64,000 bases of DNA from an uncultured Dorea sp. (GTDB taxonomy: Bacteria; Bacillota; Clostridia; Lachnospirales; Lachnospiraceae): positions 1-64,000 of the forward strand of contig CAJTOH010000009.1 in assembly GCA_910577685.1 (NCBI GenBank). Reading direction: 5' to 3'. Shown here piece after piece: positions 21,733-31,049 of this stretch; the first letter of the stretch is position 1; each line of letters begins with the position of its first letter. The notes beneath the pieces are model-generated. The model worked only from the letters and a program-made list of their open reading frames with translations, was not told the origin of the DNA and did no database searches. The translations under genes were made by a program, and so were the position numbers.

Positions 21733-23088
21733 ATGAAAGACAGAAGTAATTTTTCTAACAAGCTCGGGTTCGTCCTCGCTGCCGCAGGTTCAGCGGTCGG
21801 ACTGGGCAATATCTGGAGGTTCCCCTACCTTGCCGCCAAGTACGGCGGAGGCACGTTCCTTCTGATCTATCTGAGCCTTGCAGTCACCTTCGGTTTCACA
21901 CTGATGATCGCCGAGATTGCCCTTGGGCGCAAGACCGGATTAAGCGCCATCGGAGCATTCCGTTCCCTTGACAAACGGTATAATTTCCTCGGCATCCTCG
22001 CCGTCATAGTCCCGGTCATCATCTTCCCGTATTACTCGGTAATCGGCGGATGGGTTGTGAAGTATTTTACCGTCTTCGTCACGGGAGGCGTGCAGGATTC
22101 CGCGGGGGATACTTATTTTACGGACTTTATCGGAGGCACGATCGAGCCAATCGGCTGGTTTCTGATCTTTCTGGCGTTTACGGCCGTCGTCGTACTGTGC
22201 GGCGTGGAAAAGGGGATTGAGAAGGTCAGCAAAATCATGATGCCTATCCTCGTAGTGCTGACCGTCATCATATCCGTATACGGCCTGACCCTAAAAGGTG
22301 CCACGGAAGGTCTGGTTTACTACGTTAAACCGCATATGGCGGACGTGTCCGTAAAGACCGTACTTGCGGCCATGGGACAGCTCTTCTATTCCATGTCGCT
22401 GGCCATGGGGATTATGATTACCTACGGCTCTTACATGAAGAAGAGCGATAAGCTGGAAAGCTCCGTGCGCCAGATTGAGCTGTTTGACACGGGGATCGCA
22501 TTCCTTGCGGGACTTATGATCATACCGGCGGTATTCGCCTTCTCCGGCGGCGACCGTTCTGCGCTGAACGCCGGTCCGGGACTGATGTTTATGACCCTCC
22601 CGAAAGTATTCGCAAGCATGAAATTCGGAGGCGTAATCGGAACGATCTTCTTCCTGCTGGTATTTTTTGCAGCCCTGACGTCCGCAATCTCCCTGATGGA
22701 GACGATCGTATCCGTATTCATGGACAAATTCGGATGGAAACGCAGATTTACAGGCATCTTCGTCGCAATTCTGGCGCTGGTCATGGGAATCCCGTCTTCT
22801 CTCGGATTCGGCCCTCTCGCTTCCATAAGCTGGAACGGCATGTCCATCCTCGACATCATGGACTTTATAAGCAACAGCGTACTGATGCCTGTCGTCGCGC
22901 TCTTTACCTGTATCTTCGTAGGTTTCGTCATCAAGCCGAAGGCGGTTGCCGACGAAGTAAAGGAGTCCGACGGAACCTTCGCGGCGGAGGGCATGTTCAA
23001 CGTCATGATCAAGTGGGTTGCGCCGCTCTTCCTGATTATCATACTAATCAGTTCCGTCGCAAGCGGACTTGGATTATTCAAGCTGTAA
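21733..23088 (+). CDS. Sodium-dependent transporter (NSS/SNF family)
   Basis: A 451-residue carrier of the neurotransmitter:sodium symporter family, which imports amino acids or related compounds with Na+. The TM1 signature GSAVGLGNIWRFPYLAAKYGGG carries the Na+ and substrate site; TM6 has the YSMSLAMGIMITYGSY unwound segment, and TM8 ALTSAISLMETIVS. About 11 membrane segments, as in bacterial members such as LeuT and MhsT. The start at 21733 follows AGGAGG by 6 bases; an ATG ten codons upstream lacks one. The LysR regulator gene begins 20 bases after the stop, so the two are likely co-transcribed. Confidence 0.92.
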   Translation: MKDRSNFSNKLGFVLAAAGSAVGLGNIWRFPYLAAKYGGGTFLLIYLSLAVTFGFTLMIAEIALGRKTGLSAIGAFRSLDKRYNFLGILAVIVPVIIFPYYSVIGGWVVKYFTVFVTGGVQDSAGDTYFTDFIGGTIEPIGWFLIFLAFTAVVVLCGVEKGIEKVSKIMMPILVVLTVIISVYGLTLKGATEGLVYYVKPHMADVSVKTVLAAMGQLFYSMSLAMGIMITYGSYMKKSDKLESSVRQIELFDTGIAFLAGLMIIPAVFAFSGGDRSALNAGPGLMFMTLPKVFASMKFGGVIGTIFFLLVFFAALTSAISLMETIVSVFMDKFGWKRRFTGIFVAILALVMGIPSSLGFGPLASISWNGMSILDIMDFISNSVLMPVVALFTCIFVGFVIKPKAVADEVKESDGTFAAEGMFNVMIKWVAPLFLIIILISSVASGLGLFKL

Positions 23089-23108
23089 ACGGGAGGTAAG
23101 AAAGGGCC

Positions 23109-23996
23109 ATGGGGCTTAGAAAATGGAATGTATTCCTTGCAGTGGTGGATTCCGGCAGTTACACGAAAGCCGGGGAAGAGCTGGGATACACCCAGGCAGG
23201 AATCACACAGATGATGAAATCCCTTGAAAAAGAAGTCGGATTTCCTCTGTTCCACAAAGGACATCAGGGCGTATCCCTGACCGGGGAGGGAGTATCGCTC
23301 CTTCCCTCAATCCGCCATCTCATTTCCGCCGAAGAATCTCTGAATCAGGAGATTTCCTTCCTAACCGGCTCCCGGAAGGGAACTTTGAAGATCGGTACGT
23401 ATACAAGCTGCTCCATCCACTGGATCCCCGGAATCATCCAAACGTTCCGGAGGGAATATCCGGGGATCCATTTTGATATTTCGGAAGGCAACGAAGCAGA
23501 GCTGTCCAACTGGATCCGCGACCACAAGGTGGATATCGCGTTTACCAGCTATCAGAGCTGTTCTTCTTATCATTTTATCCATCTGTATGACGACCCGATG
23601 CTTGCGGTGGTGCCGAAAGGGCATCCTCTCGCCGCATATAATGAGGTTCCGATTGAATTGTTCGAGAGTTCTGACTTCGTCGTATCCGATTATACCTATC
23701 TGAACGACGTCCACAGGATTCTCAAAACCGCCGGGGTAACGCCGGACATCAAATACACCTCCCACAATGATTACTCCATCCTTTCCATGGTGGAGCACAA
23801 TCTCGGAATCAGTATCCTGCCGGAACTGATCCTTAAGGGAAGCACAGGAAATTTTGAGGCGCGTCCTCTAAAGCCCTGCGCCCTGCGGCGGCTTGGAATG
23901 GCAGTTTCCTCGCCGGCGGACATATCGCCGGCTATGAAGATCTTTATCGAGTATACCAAGAATTATATCAACTCATTGAAAACCATGGAGCATTAA
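23109..23996 (+). CDS. LysR-family transcriptional regulator
   Basis: A 295-residue regulator: winged helix-turn-helix at residues 4-62 (FLAVVDSGSYTKAGEELGYTQAGITQMMKSLEKEVG, with the LysR pattern of a first-helix SGSYTKAGEELGYTQ), then a substrate-binding periplasmic-like effector domain (GTLKIGTYTSCSIHWIPGII; HPLAAYNEVPIELF). It lies directly downstream of the NSS transporter and may respond to that transporter's substrate. The paired 13-base repeats upstream of the transporter are candidate binding sites, although LysR sites usually have a T-N11-A core, which those repeats do not clearly show. Confidence 0.92.
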   Translation: MGLRKWNVFLAVVDSGSYTKAGEELGYTQAGITQMMKSLEKEVGFPLFHKGHQGVSLTGEGVSLLPSIRHLISAEESLNQEISFLTGSRKGTLKIGTYTSCSIHWIPGIIQTFRREYPGIHFDISEGNEAELSNWIRDHKVDIAFTSYQSCSSYHFIHLYDDPMLAVVPKGHPLAAYNEVPIELFESSDFVVSDYTYLNDVHRILKTAGVTPDIKYTSHNDYSILSMVEHNLGISILPELILKGSTGNFEARPLKPCALRRLGMAVSSPADISPAMKIFIEYTKNYINSLKTMEH

Positions 23997-24022
23997 GTTG
24001 CGGGAATAATTGCCCATTAGAT

Positions 24023-24081
24023 AAAACTACCCTGAGAATTATCCGTCTGCCAAAAGCAGTCCCATTCCTCAGGGTAGTTTT
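24023..24081. terminator. Bidirectional terminator between the LysR and DegV genes
   Basis: AAAACTACCCTGAG (24023-24036) is fully complementary to CTCAGGGTAGTTTT (24068-24081). The T-rich ends on both strands let it serve both converging genes. Confidence 0.85.
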
Positions 24082-24082
24082 C

Positions 24083-24946
24083 TTATCTCTTCTCTCCCAT
24101 ACAGAATACGGCGACCACGCCCGGTCCCGTATGGCTTCCGATTACCGTTCCGATATTATGAATCAGGATATCCTTATCTCCCATCTTCTCCCGAACCAGT
24201 CCCGCCACGTATTCCGCGTCCTCCCTGCAGTCCCCGTGGGTAATCATAATAAGGTCGTTCTCCCATCCCTTCGACTGCTCAAGGGACGCGTCCACAATCT
24301 TGTTCAGGGACTTCTTACGCCCTCTCTCCTTTCCGATTACCTGCAGCGCCCCCTGATTATCCACATGGATCATCGGCTTAATCTTCACCATCCCTCCCAA
24401 TACGGCTACGGTCTTAGAGATGCGTCCTCCCCTGTGGAGATGATCCAAGTCGTCGATCGTCACGTTATGGCAGACGTGCAGCTTATTGTCCTCCACCCAC
24501 TTCGCAGTCTCTTCCAGAGAACAGCCTTCGCTTTTACGCTTCAGCGCATAATACAAAAGCAGCCCTTCCCCAAGACAGGCGCATAGCGTATCAATCACCA
24601 CGATCTTTTGGTCCGGATACTCCTCCTTAAGCTCATTGGCGGCAATCCGCATACTGTTGCAGGTTCCGCTAAGAGCAGAAGAAAACGCCAAGTGCAGGAT
24701 ATCCTTCCCCTCTTCCAGAAAAGGCCTTAACGCCTCCCTCGCCTCGTCCGGATTCACTTGGGAAGTCACAGCCATCTTCCCCGCCCTGAGCTTCCCGAAA
24801 AATTCCTTGGCATCAAGCCCCTCCATGTCATTATACGTCTCTCCGTCTATGGTATATTTCAGCGGCACCACAGGCACCCCTCTCTCTGTCAGCCACTCTT
24901 TCGGCAGATCCACGGTACTGTTCACGGTTATGATATAGTCCTTCAA
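24083..24946 (-). CDS. DegV family fatty-acid-binding protein
   Basis: A 287-residue two-domain DegV protein. Members bind a single fatty acid and, in Firmicutes, act as FakB partners of the FakA fatty acid kinase. Seen: VNSTVDLPKEW at the N-terminus, MAVTSQVNPDEA around the head-group Thr/Ser, LSGTCNSMRIAANELKEEYP in the middle, the HRGGRIS motif, and the C-terminal IGTVIGSHTGPGVVAVFCMG, where the second head-group contact lies. No fakA gene is in the window. The MATE gene lies 3 bases upstream on the same strand. Confidence 0.92.
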   Translation of the reverse strand: MKDYIITVNSTVDLPKEWLTERGVPVVPLKYTIDGETYNDMEGLDAKEFFGKLRAGKMAVTSQVNPDEAREALRPFLEEGKDILHLAFSSALSGTCNSMRIAANELKEEYPDQKIVVIDTLCACLGEGLLLYYALKRKSEGCSLEETAKWVEDNKLHVCHNVTIDDLDHLHRGGRISKTVAVLGGMVKIKPMIHVDNQGALQVIGKERGRKKSLNKIVDASLEQSKGWENDLIMITHGDCREDAEYVAGLVREKMGDKDILIHNIGTVIGSHTGPGVVAVFCMGEKR

Positions 24947-24949
24947 TAT

Positions 24950-26332
24950 TTAAGCCTCCTTTGATCTCTTACTTTCTTCCATGCTGCGTAAAACTCTTTT
25001 CATCGTAATTGTAAATAAAATCCCTGTCGTCGCCACAGAGATTATGTCCGCCACCGGCTCCGCCCTGTAGATTCCCATGACTCCCATGAATCTGGGGAAA
25101 ATAAGCGCTAACGGAATCAACAGGAACACCTTGCGCAGAAGGGCGATAAACAAGGAAACCTTCGCCTGCCCCAACGCGAGGAAGGTAGACTGGCACGCGG
25201 ACTGTAGACCGAAGATCGTGATCCCAAGGAAATACACCGGCATCACCTGACAAGTCAGCTCAATCAGCTTCTCATTATTCGTGAATATCCCCGCATAGAC
25301 TTCCGGCACGAGCACAGCCACGCCGCCAAAGACCAGCGTACCTAAAAGCCCCGCTGCCAAAAGCCTCATAAACGCTCCCTTTACCCTCTCGCGGTCCCCC
25401 GCGCCGTAGCTGTAGCTGATAATAGGCTGGACGCCTTGAGAGATCCCCTGCACGGGAATGAGGATCAACTGCATGATACTGGTCATAATCGACATAGTAC
25501 CCACGTACAGATCTCCTCCGTAATTCTGAAGCCCGGAATTCAAGGTAATGCTCACCATACTCTCGGTACTCTGCATAATAAACGGAGAGACTCCAAGTCC
25601 GGCAATCCGCTTGACAATGTCTGTATTAAGCCTCATATTTCTCACTCTCAGCTTCATGACGCTCCTCCCCGACGTAAGGAAACGAAGCACCCATGCGGCG
25701 CTGACCGCCTGAGAGATCACAGTTGCAAGAGCGGCCCCTCTCACCCCCATGTCAAGCACGAAAATCAGGATAGGATCCAGAATGATATTAAGCACGGCGC
25801 CTATGACCACGGACAGCATAGCCGTCTTCGACTCGCCCTGTCCGCTGATAAAGGTATTAAGCCCCACGGCGACCTGCACGAAAATCGTCCCCACCAGATA
25901 GATGCCGATATAGCTTGCGGCATACCCCACCGTCACATCGCTGGCTCCGAACGCATAGAGTACCGGCGTCTTGAATATAGAGAAGCCGACCGTGAGCACG
26001 GCGGAAAACAGCACGATCATGCCCGCTGAATTTCCCAGAATTAATTCCGCCTTCTGCAGGTCCTTCCTTCCCAGCTCAATGGACGCAAGCGGCGCACCTC
26101 CCATTCCCGCAAACGCGCTGAAAGCGGAGATCAGCATAATGATGGGGAATGTAACCCCAACCCCTGTCAGCGCCACATCCCCATACCCTTCGATATGTCC
26201 GATATAGATTCTGTCCACAATGTTATAAAGCACATTGATTAACTGCGCCGCCACTGCCGGAACTGCCAAAGAAACCATAAGCCTTCCCAAAGGCGCGGTT
26301 CCAAGCCTCTGGCTGTCCATTTCTTTCTTCAT
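24950..26332 (-). CDS. MATE family efflux transporter
   Basis: A 460-residue membrane protein with 12 predicted segments in two similar halves, the MATE layout. Seen: the N-terminal LMVSLAVPAVAAQLINVLYNIVDRIYIG, with its conserved P, N and D residues, and in the second half GISQGVQPIISYSYGAGD. Proteins of this branch export cationic drugs or metabolites using Na+ or H+; the substrate cannot be named. Only 3 bases separate it from the DegV gene, indicating one transcription unit. Confidence 0.92.
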   Translation of the reverse strand: MKKEMDSQRLGTAPLGRLMVSLAVPAVAAQLINVLYNIVDRIYIGHIEGYGDVALTGVGVTFPIIMLISAFSAFAGMGGAPLASIELGRKDLQKAELILGNSAGMIVLFSAVLTVGFSIFKTPVLYAFGASDVTVGYAASYIGIYLVGTIFVQVAVGLNTFISGQGESKTAMLSVVIGAVLNIILDPILIFVLDMGVRGAALATVISQAVSAAWVLRFLTSGRSVMKLRVRNMRLNTDIVKRIAGLGVSPFIMQSTESMVSITLNSGLQNYGGDLYVGTMSIMTSIMQLILIPVQGISQGVQPIISYSYGAGDRERVKGAFMRLLAAGLLGTLVFGGVAVLVPEVYAGIFTNNEKLIELTCQVMPVYFLGITIFGLQSACQSTFLALGQAKVSLFIALLRKVFLLIPLALIFPRFMGVMGIYRAEPVADIISVATTGILFTITMKRVLRSMEESKRSKEA

Positions 26333-26415
26333 ATAGTATGTATCCCTTCCTTCAAAAATCTCCCAATGCCTCTTATTCTAACATGTCCGGGAAATAATGT
26401 AAAGAAGGCAAAACA

Positions 26416-26474
26416 GGGCTGTCTATATACAGGTAACAGGAAAGCTGAACTTGTTACCTGTATATAGACAGCCC
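26416..26474 (-). terminator. Long perfect hairpin terminator of the germination gene
   Basis: A perfect 22-bp stem (26416-26437 with 26453-26474) and a 15-base loop, 9 bases past the stop of the gene at 26484. On the minus strand it is followed by TGTTTTG. The T run is short but the stem is very stable. Confidence 0.75.
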
Positions 26475-26483
26475 CGTCCCGGA

Positions 26484-27845
26484 TCAGTTTAATTTTACAT
26501 TCAGGTAATTCCTTCCGGACAGCGTCTTGTTGAAACAGATGCTCAGCACAATGATCAGCGTCCCTGCCGCGAATCCCCACCAGTTGAACAGAGCCGTCAA
26601 AACCAACAGCTCCAGACGCATGAACTTAAGCGCATACCCAAGCTCAAAGTTCGGCTGCGTATAATTTGCCACGGACACAAAAGCCATATACAGCATGACT
26701 TCCGAATTGAACCACCCTGATTTAACCGAGAATTCCCCCATGACCAGACCTGCGATCACGCTCAGGGGAGTGCTCAGCATACTCGGCGTGTTGAGCGCCG
26801 CCAGACGCAGGCCGTCGATGGCGATCTCCAGAATCAGAAGCTGGAAAATCAAGGGGATGTTTACCGTATCCTTCACAGACACAAAGGCAAACGCCTTCGG
26901 GAGCCAGTTCAGATTCTGCATGAAAAGGAGGAACACCGGCGTTAAGAACACCGTCATAAGCGTGATCAGCCCCCGGGCAATCTTCAAGTAGATGTTGGTC
27001 AGCGTCGGGAAATAGTAGTCGTTGGCCTCCTCGATCATATCGAAAATAGAAGTCGGAAGGATCATCGCCGACGGCGAATTATCCACCAGCAGCACGATCT
27101 TCCCCTCTAACAGACATGCCGTGGCCGTGTCCGGCCTCTCTGTGAATTTGAACTTGGGAAACGGGTTGAACCACTTCCGCTTGTACAATTCTTCCGCAAG
27201 GCTCTGCTGGTTCATGCGCAGCGCGTCGGTGTGAATATTGTTGATCCGATTCGACACGTTTTCCAGAAGCTCCTGATCCACCCGGTCGCTCATATAGCAG
27301 ATTGCAACATCGGTTCTGGAACTGTCCCCGATCTCCACCATCTTCATAACCAGATGGGGATCCCGGATCCGCCTCCGCATCAGCGCCGTGTTAAATACGA
27401 TCGTCTCCACGAACCCGTCCCTGGAACCCCTGAGGGACTTATCCTTGTCCGGCTCCTCCACGCTTCTCGCCGGGTAAGCCCGGCAGTCAATAGCAATGCA
27501 CTCCTCATATCCCTCGATAAAGAGGCAGGATACGCCTGACAGGAGATTCTTCAGAACCTGATCGAAATCCTCCAGAATATCCACTTCCACATAAGGGATA
27601 CATTCTCTGGAAAAGCCGGCTGCATCCTTCGGCATATCCTCTTTCGCGACTCCGAAAAAGAAATCCATGATCTTAAGCATGGACTCGTCATTCGCAAATC
27701 CATTGATAGAATAGAAGGAGGAGCACCGTCCCCCGACCATAATATCCCTCTTTATAAGGTCGTAACTTTCTTTGACCGGAAGTATCTGGTTAAGATATGC
27801 CGTGTTCTCTTCTCTTGAAGCCGTTATTTTCTTTATGTCTGACAT
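26484..27845 (-). CDS. GerA-family spore germination protein (SpoVAF/GerKA-like)
   Basis: A 453-residue member of the GerA superfamily, the A-subunit class of germinant receptors and the related SpoVAF. Seen: the N-terminal cytoplasmic domain with FIEGYEECIAIDCR and the family motif SRDGFVETIVFNTALMRRRIRDP, the NPFPKFKFTERPDTATACLLEGKI block, and about five membrane segments in the C-terminal half with LLFMQNLNWLP and NYTQPNFELGYA. No B or C subunit gene is adjacent, so a stand-alone SpoVAF-like role in the inner spore membrane is more likely than a complete receptor. It is transcribed alone and shows that the host forms spores. Confidence 0.9.
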   Translation of the reverse strand: MSDIKKITASREENTAYLNQILPVKESYDLIKRDIMVGGRCSSFYSINGFANDESMLKIMDFFFGVAKEDMPKDAAGFSRECIPYVEVDILEDFDQVLKNLLSGVSCLFIEGYEECIAIDCRAYPARSVEEPDKDKSLRGSRDGFVETIVFNTALMRRRIRDPHLVMKMVEIGDSSRTDVAICYMSDRVDQELLENVSNRINNIHTDALRMNQQSLAEELYKRKWFNPFPKFKFTERPDTATACLLEGKIVLLVDNSPSAMILPTSIFDMIEEANDYYFPTLTNIYLKIARGLITLMTVFLTPVFLLFMQNLNWLPKAFAFVSVKDTVNIPLIFQLLILEIAIDGLRLAALNTPSMLSTPLSVIAGLVMGEFSVKSGWFNSEVMLYMAFVSVANYTQPNFELGYALKFMRLELLVLTALFNWWGFAAGTLIIVLSICFNKTLSGRNYLNVKLN

Positions 27846-27914
27846 AGCAATTCCTCCCCTTGTTTTTCACCGCTTTGCATATCAAGCCTTTTCACTTATC
27901 ATTCCCTGTAAATA

Positions 27915-27963
27915 AAAAAATATGCGGAGATACCGCCCTTCTCAAAGCAATATTTCCGCATAT
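27915..27963 (-). terminator. Intrinsic terminator of dut
   Basis: On the minus strand ATATGCGGA pairs with TCCGCATAT across a long loop and runs into T7 (about 27921-27915). It lies 24 bases past the dUTPase stop. Confidence 0.75.
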
Positions 27964-27986
27964 CCCTCTCTTTTTCCCTCAAAAAG

Positions 27987-28505
27987 TTATCTCTTTGTGG
28001 TGCTTCCAAAACCGCCGTTACGGGTCTGCGTCACGCAGTCGTCTACCGTAATCCCATATTCCACAAAAATCCCCTGCATGAAGCCCTCCCCGGCTTCCAG
28101 ACAGACGGTTTTCCCTTCCCGGCTGTCATTGGTGAGTTTTGCAAATATATGACCCTCGTTATCCGAATAAAAATAGTCGCTGTCTATGATCCCGACCGTA
28201 TTGTTAAGCTGCAGCCGGTATTTGAAACCAAGCCCGCTCCTTGGATAGCACTTAAGCACCCAGTCCGGATCCATCTCGGCGCGGATCCCTGTGGGGATCT
28301 TCACGGTATCCCCAGGCTTTAACGTAATCTCTCTGGGCGTAAAGAAATCATATCCCGCCGAACCTGCCGTCGCGCGTCGGGGCAGCTTTATCCCATCGTA
28401 GACCTTCCGAATCTCCTCCTCTTCTCCGCCGCCGAATGCATCCTCATATCCTTCTTTAAACTGTCCGTAACTTACCTTATAAAATTGTGCAATCCTTCTT
28501 GCCAT
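27987..28505 (-). CDS. dut: dUTPase
   Basis: A 172-residue trimeric-type dUTP pyrophosphatase that makes dUMP and keeps uracil out of DNA. The family motifs are present in order: AGSAGYDFF (motif I), PRSGLG (II), VGIIDSDY (III, followed by a short insert SDNEGH), the VCLEAGEGFMQGIF strand, and the C-terminal RNGGFGSTTK that closes over the active site. There is an N-terminal extension of about 40 charged residues before motif I, which ordinary Dut lacks. The start at 28505 follows GGAGGAAGAG; an in-frame ATG five codons upstream is also possible. Confidence 0.92.
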   Translation of the reverse strand: MARRIAQFYKVSYGQFKEGYEDAFGGGEEEEIRKVYDGIKLPRRATAGSAGYDFFTPREITLKPGDTVKIPTGIRAEMDPDWVLKCYPRSGLGFKYRLQLNNTVGIIDSDYFYSDNEGHIFAKLTNDSREGKTVCLEAGEGFMQGIFVEYGITVDDCVTQTRNGGFGSTTKR

Positions 28506-28566
28506 CTTCTCTTCCTCCATTCTTCCTCAGTATACTATCTCCCGCTTTTCCCGCGGCCCACGCCGC

Positions 28567-29952
28567 CTACTCCTCTATCACCGGGATCGGCGTATAATCC
28601 TTCGCTTCAAGGTTATGTATAAATATCTTCGTATCTCTTGCTATCACGTCGGACAGCAGCAGGACGGCCGCCAAGTTCGGGACGGCCATCAACGCATTGA
28701 GCGTATCCGAAATCAGCCATACCAGATCAAGTTTTAACACGGGAGCGATAACCGCCACCGCAACGTACAAAACCCGGTAAGGCATAAGCCCGGTCTTACC
28801 CGAAAAATACTCTACGCACCTTTCTCCGTAATACGCCCACCCAAGAATCGTAGAGTAGGCAAAGGAGATAATGCCAAGAGTCAGGATAATCGGCCCCAGA
28901 TAGGGGATCTGTCCGAATGCCAGCGCGGTCAGTTTCCCGCCGTTGCCGATTGCATTCGCGTTCATCCCCGGGTTCTTCATAATCGTCGTCACCAGCACAA
29001 GCCCTGTCATCAGACATACGACAACCGTATCCCAGAACGTGCCTGTAGAGGATACAAGAGCCTGACGCACCGGATTCCTGGTCTGCGCCGCAGCCGCAGC
29101 AATGGGAGCCGAACCAAGGCCGGACTCATTGGAGAACAATCCCCGCGCCACGCCATAGCGGATCGCCGTGCGGATGCCGCTGCCCACAAGACCTCCCGCA
29201 GCCGCTCCGGGAGTAAAGGCCAGCCTTAAAATGGCTTGGACTGCCGGGATAATATAATCGGAATTCATACACAGGATAATGATGCATCCAAGCACGTAGA
29301 ATACCGCCATAAACGGAACCAGCTTCTCGCAGACCCCTGCAATGGAACGGATCCCGCCGAAGATCACGACCGCAGTCAATAAGGCGATCCCAACGCCGAC
29401 CGCAATCCTTGGTATGGAAAAATTCGTCTCGCAGATCTCCGCGATTGCATTTACCTGAGTCGCGCACCCGATTCCAAAGGATGCGAACGCCGCAAAGAAA
29501 GCGAACACCATGCCCAGCCACTTCATGTTAAGGCCGCGTTCCAACGCATACATGGCTCCTCCCTGCATACGCCCATCCGCCGTCTTGACACGGTACTTGA
29601 CGGCTATGTAGGACTCCGCATATTTTGTCGCAATACCGAATACGCCTGTAAGCCAGCACCACAAAACCGCCCCGGGGCCTCCCACCGCGATGGCCGTGCC
29701 GACGCCCACAATATTTCCCGTCCCGATCGTCGCCGCAAGGGCCGTCGTCAGCGCTCCGAACTGGGACACGTCGCCTTCCCCATCCGGATCCTTCTCCACC
29801 GACAGCCTAATGCCCTTCGATATGGTGTATCTCTGGATGAATCCCGTCCGGAAAGTCAGGAATACATGGGTCCCCAGAAGCAGGAAAATCATGCCCCATC
29901 CCCACACCACGTCGTTAAGCGCCTGTACAAACGAATTGATCATATTATACAT
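28567..29952 (-). CDS. Alanine/glycine:cation symporter (AGCS family)
   Basis: A 461-residue Na+-coupled carrier of alanine or glycine. Seen: the family signature GTGNIVGVGTAIAVGGPGAVLW near residues 75-97, the ARGLFSNESGLGSAPIAAAAA loop, and the C-terminal LGWAYYGERCVEYF. About 11 membrane segments. It stands alone between the dUTPase gene and the folD terminator, so the one-carbon operon upstream does not read into it. Glycine import would fit a neighbour that handles glycine and folate (glyA), but co-regulation is not shown. Confidence 0.93.
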   Translation of the reverse strand: MYNMINSFVQALNDVVWGWGMIFLLLGTHVFLTFRTGFIQRYTISKGIRLSVEKDPDGEGDVSQFGALTTALAATIGTGNIVGVGTAIAVGGPGAVLWCWLTGVFGIATKYAESYIAVKYRVKTADGRMQGGAMYALERGLNMKWLGMVFAFFAAFASFGIGCATQVNAIAEICETNFSIPRIAVGVGIALLTAVVIFGGIRSIAGVCEKLVPFMAVFYVLGCIIILCMNSDYIIPAVQAILRLAFTPGAAAGGLVGSGIRTAIRYGVARGLFSNESGLGSAPIAAAAAQTRNPVRQALVSSTGTFWDTVVVCLMTGLVLVTTIMKNPGMNANAIGNGGKLTALAFGQIPYLGPIILTLGIISFAYSTILGWAYYGERCVEYFSGKTGLMPYRVLYVAVAVIAPVLKLDLVWLISDTLNALMAVPNLAAVLLLSDVIARDTKIFIHNLEAKDYTPIPVIEE

Positions 29953-29989
29953 ATGATTCCCCCTTTTTCATATCCGTACATAAAAACAC

Positions 29990-30024
29990 AAAAACTCCAA
30001 AGTCTTTCCATCCTTGGAGTTTTT
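29990..30024 (-). terminator. Intrinsic terminator of the glyA-fchA-folD operon
   Basis: AAAAACTCCAA (29990-30000) pairs perfectly with TTGGAGTTTTT (30014-30024). On the minus strand the stem ends in T5 followed by GTGTTTTT. It lies 91 bases past the folD stop. Confidence 0.78.
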
Positions 30025-30115
30025 CATGTACAGTCTCTATATTATTATTCAACAATATAAATAATATACTATCACATACGCGGAAGCTGTGCAAGCATTT
30101 TCAAAAAATGCAGCT

Positions 30116-30976
30116 TCACAGCAGGGTGTGCAGACAATAACTGGCGCTCCTCACGACGTGCTTTGCCAGCACGGAGGAGGTAACGCTCCCGACGCCCCCC
30201 GGAACCGGACTGATATAAGAAGCCTTGCCTTCTGCCGCGTCATAGTCCACATCCCCGCACAGGCCTCCTGTTTCGTCCACGTTGATTCCCACGTCTACGA
30301 CGACTGCGCCCCGGCCTACCATATCCTCCGTCACCATCTTCGCTTTCCCTGCCGCCGCGACCAAGATCTGCGCATTGGCACACTCTTCCGCCAAACCTTC
30401 TGTCCGGGTATGGCACACGGTTATAGTCCCATGCTCTTTGAGCAGGAGCATGGACAAGGGACGCCCCGCCACCATACTCCGTCCCAGAACCGTCGCCTTC
30501 TTCCCCTTGGGGTCGATCCCGTAATAGCGAAGCATCTCCATGACCGCCTCCGCCGTACAGGGGGCGAAGCCCGTCTCGTCCCCGGAGAAAATCTTCGCCA
30601 TATTCACCGGACTCATACCGTCCACATCCTTCTTGGGATCGATCATCGCCCTGACAGGCTCCTCGTCCAAAGATTCCGGAAGCGGACGCAGCAAAAGTAT
30701 CCCGTGTATATCGGGATCCTCATTGAGCTTCGAAAACGTCCGCTCAAACACTTCCTGACTTACGTCCTCCGGAAGCTCTGTCACCCTGCACTCGATTCCC
30801 GTCATGTCCATGCGCTTTCTCGCGCCTCTCTCATAGGACAGGTCGTCCGGGCGGGCGCCCACCCGGATAATTGAAAGACAGGGAGGGATTCCTCTTTCCT
30901 TCAAGGCTAAAACTTCCTGCACCAACGTTTCCTTCATAGACTTCGCCACGTCGGTTCCCCGCATAACAATACTCAT
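30116..30976 (-). CDS. folD: FolD-family methylene-THF dehydrogenase, predicted to lack cyclohydrolase activity
   Basis: A 286-residue FolD homologue. The family enzyme oxidises 5,10-methylene-THF and then hydrolyses methenyl-THF. The NAD(P)-binding half is intact (VLGRSMVAGRPLSMLLL, VVVDVGIN, PVPGGVGSVTSSVL), as are Y48 and the Asp of KDVDGMSP. The catalytic Lys of the YVxxK motif is Ala here (YERGA, A52), and the Gln of the ILVQLPLP motif is Leu (ILLLRPLP, L96). Loss of that Lys is known to abolish cyclohydrolase while sparing dehydrogenase. The FchA cyclohydrolase encoded 73 bases upstream would supply the missing step. The start at 30976 follows GGGGAG. Confidence 0.92.
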   Translation of the reverse strand: MSIVMRGTDVAKSMKETLVQEVLALKERGIPPCLSIIRVGARPDDLSYERGARKRMDMTGIECRVTELPEDVSQEVFERTFSKLNEDPDIHGILLLRPLPESLDEEPVRAMIDPKKDVDGMSPVNMAKIFSGDETGFAPCTAEAVMEMLRYYGIDPKGKKATVLGRSMVAGRPLSMLLLKEHGTITVCHTRTEGLAEECANAQILVAAAGKAKMVTEDMVGRGAVVVDVGINVDETGGLCGDVDYDAAEGKASYISPVPGGVGSVTSSVLAKHVVRSASYCLHTLL

Positions 30977-31049
30977 ATGGCTCTCTCCCCTTCTCTCATC
31001 AATTCTGCCGTTTTCTCCTGCGCAGTTCCTCCCAAATACAATGGCCGGA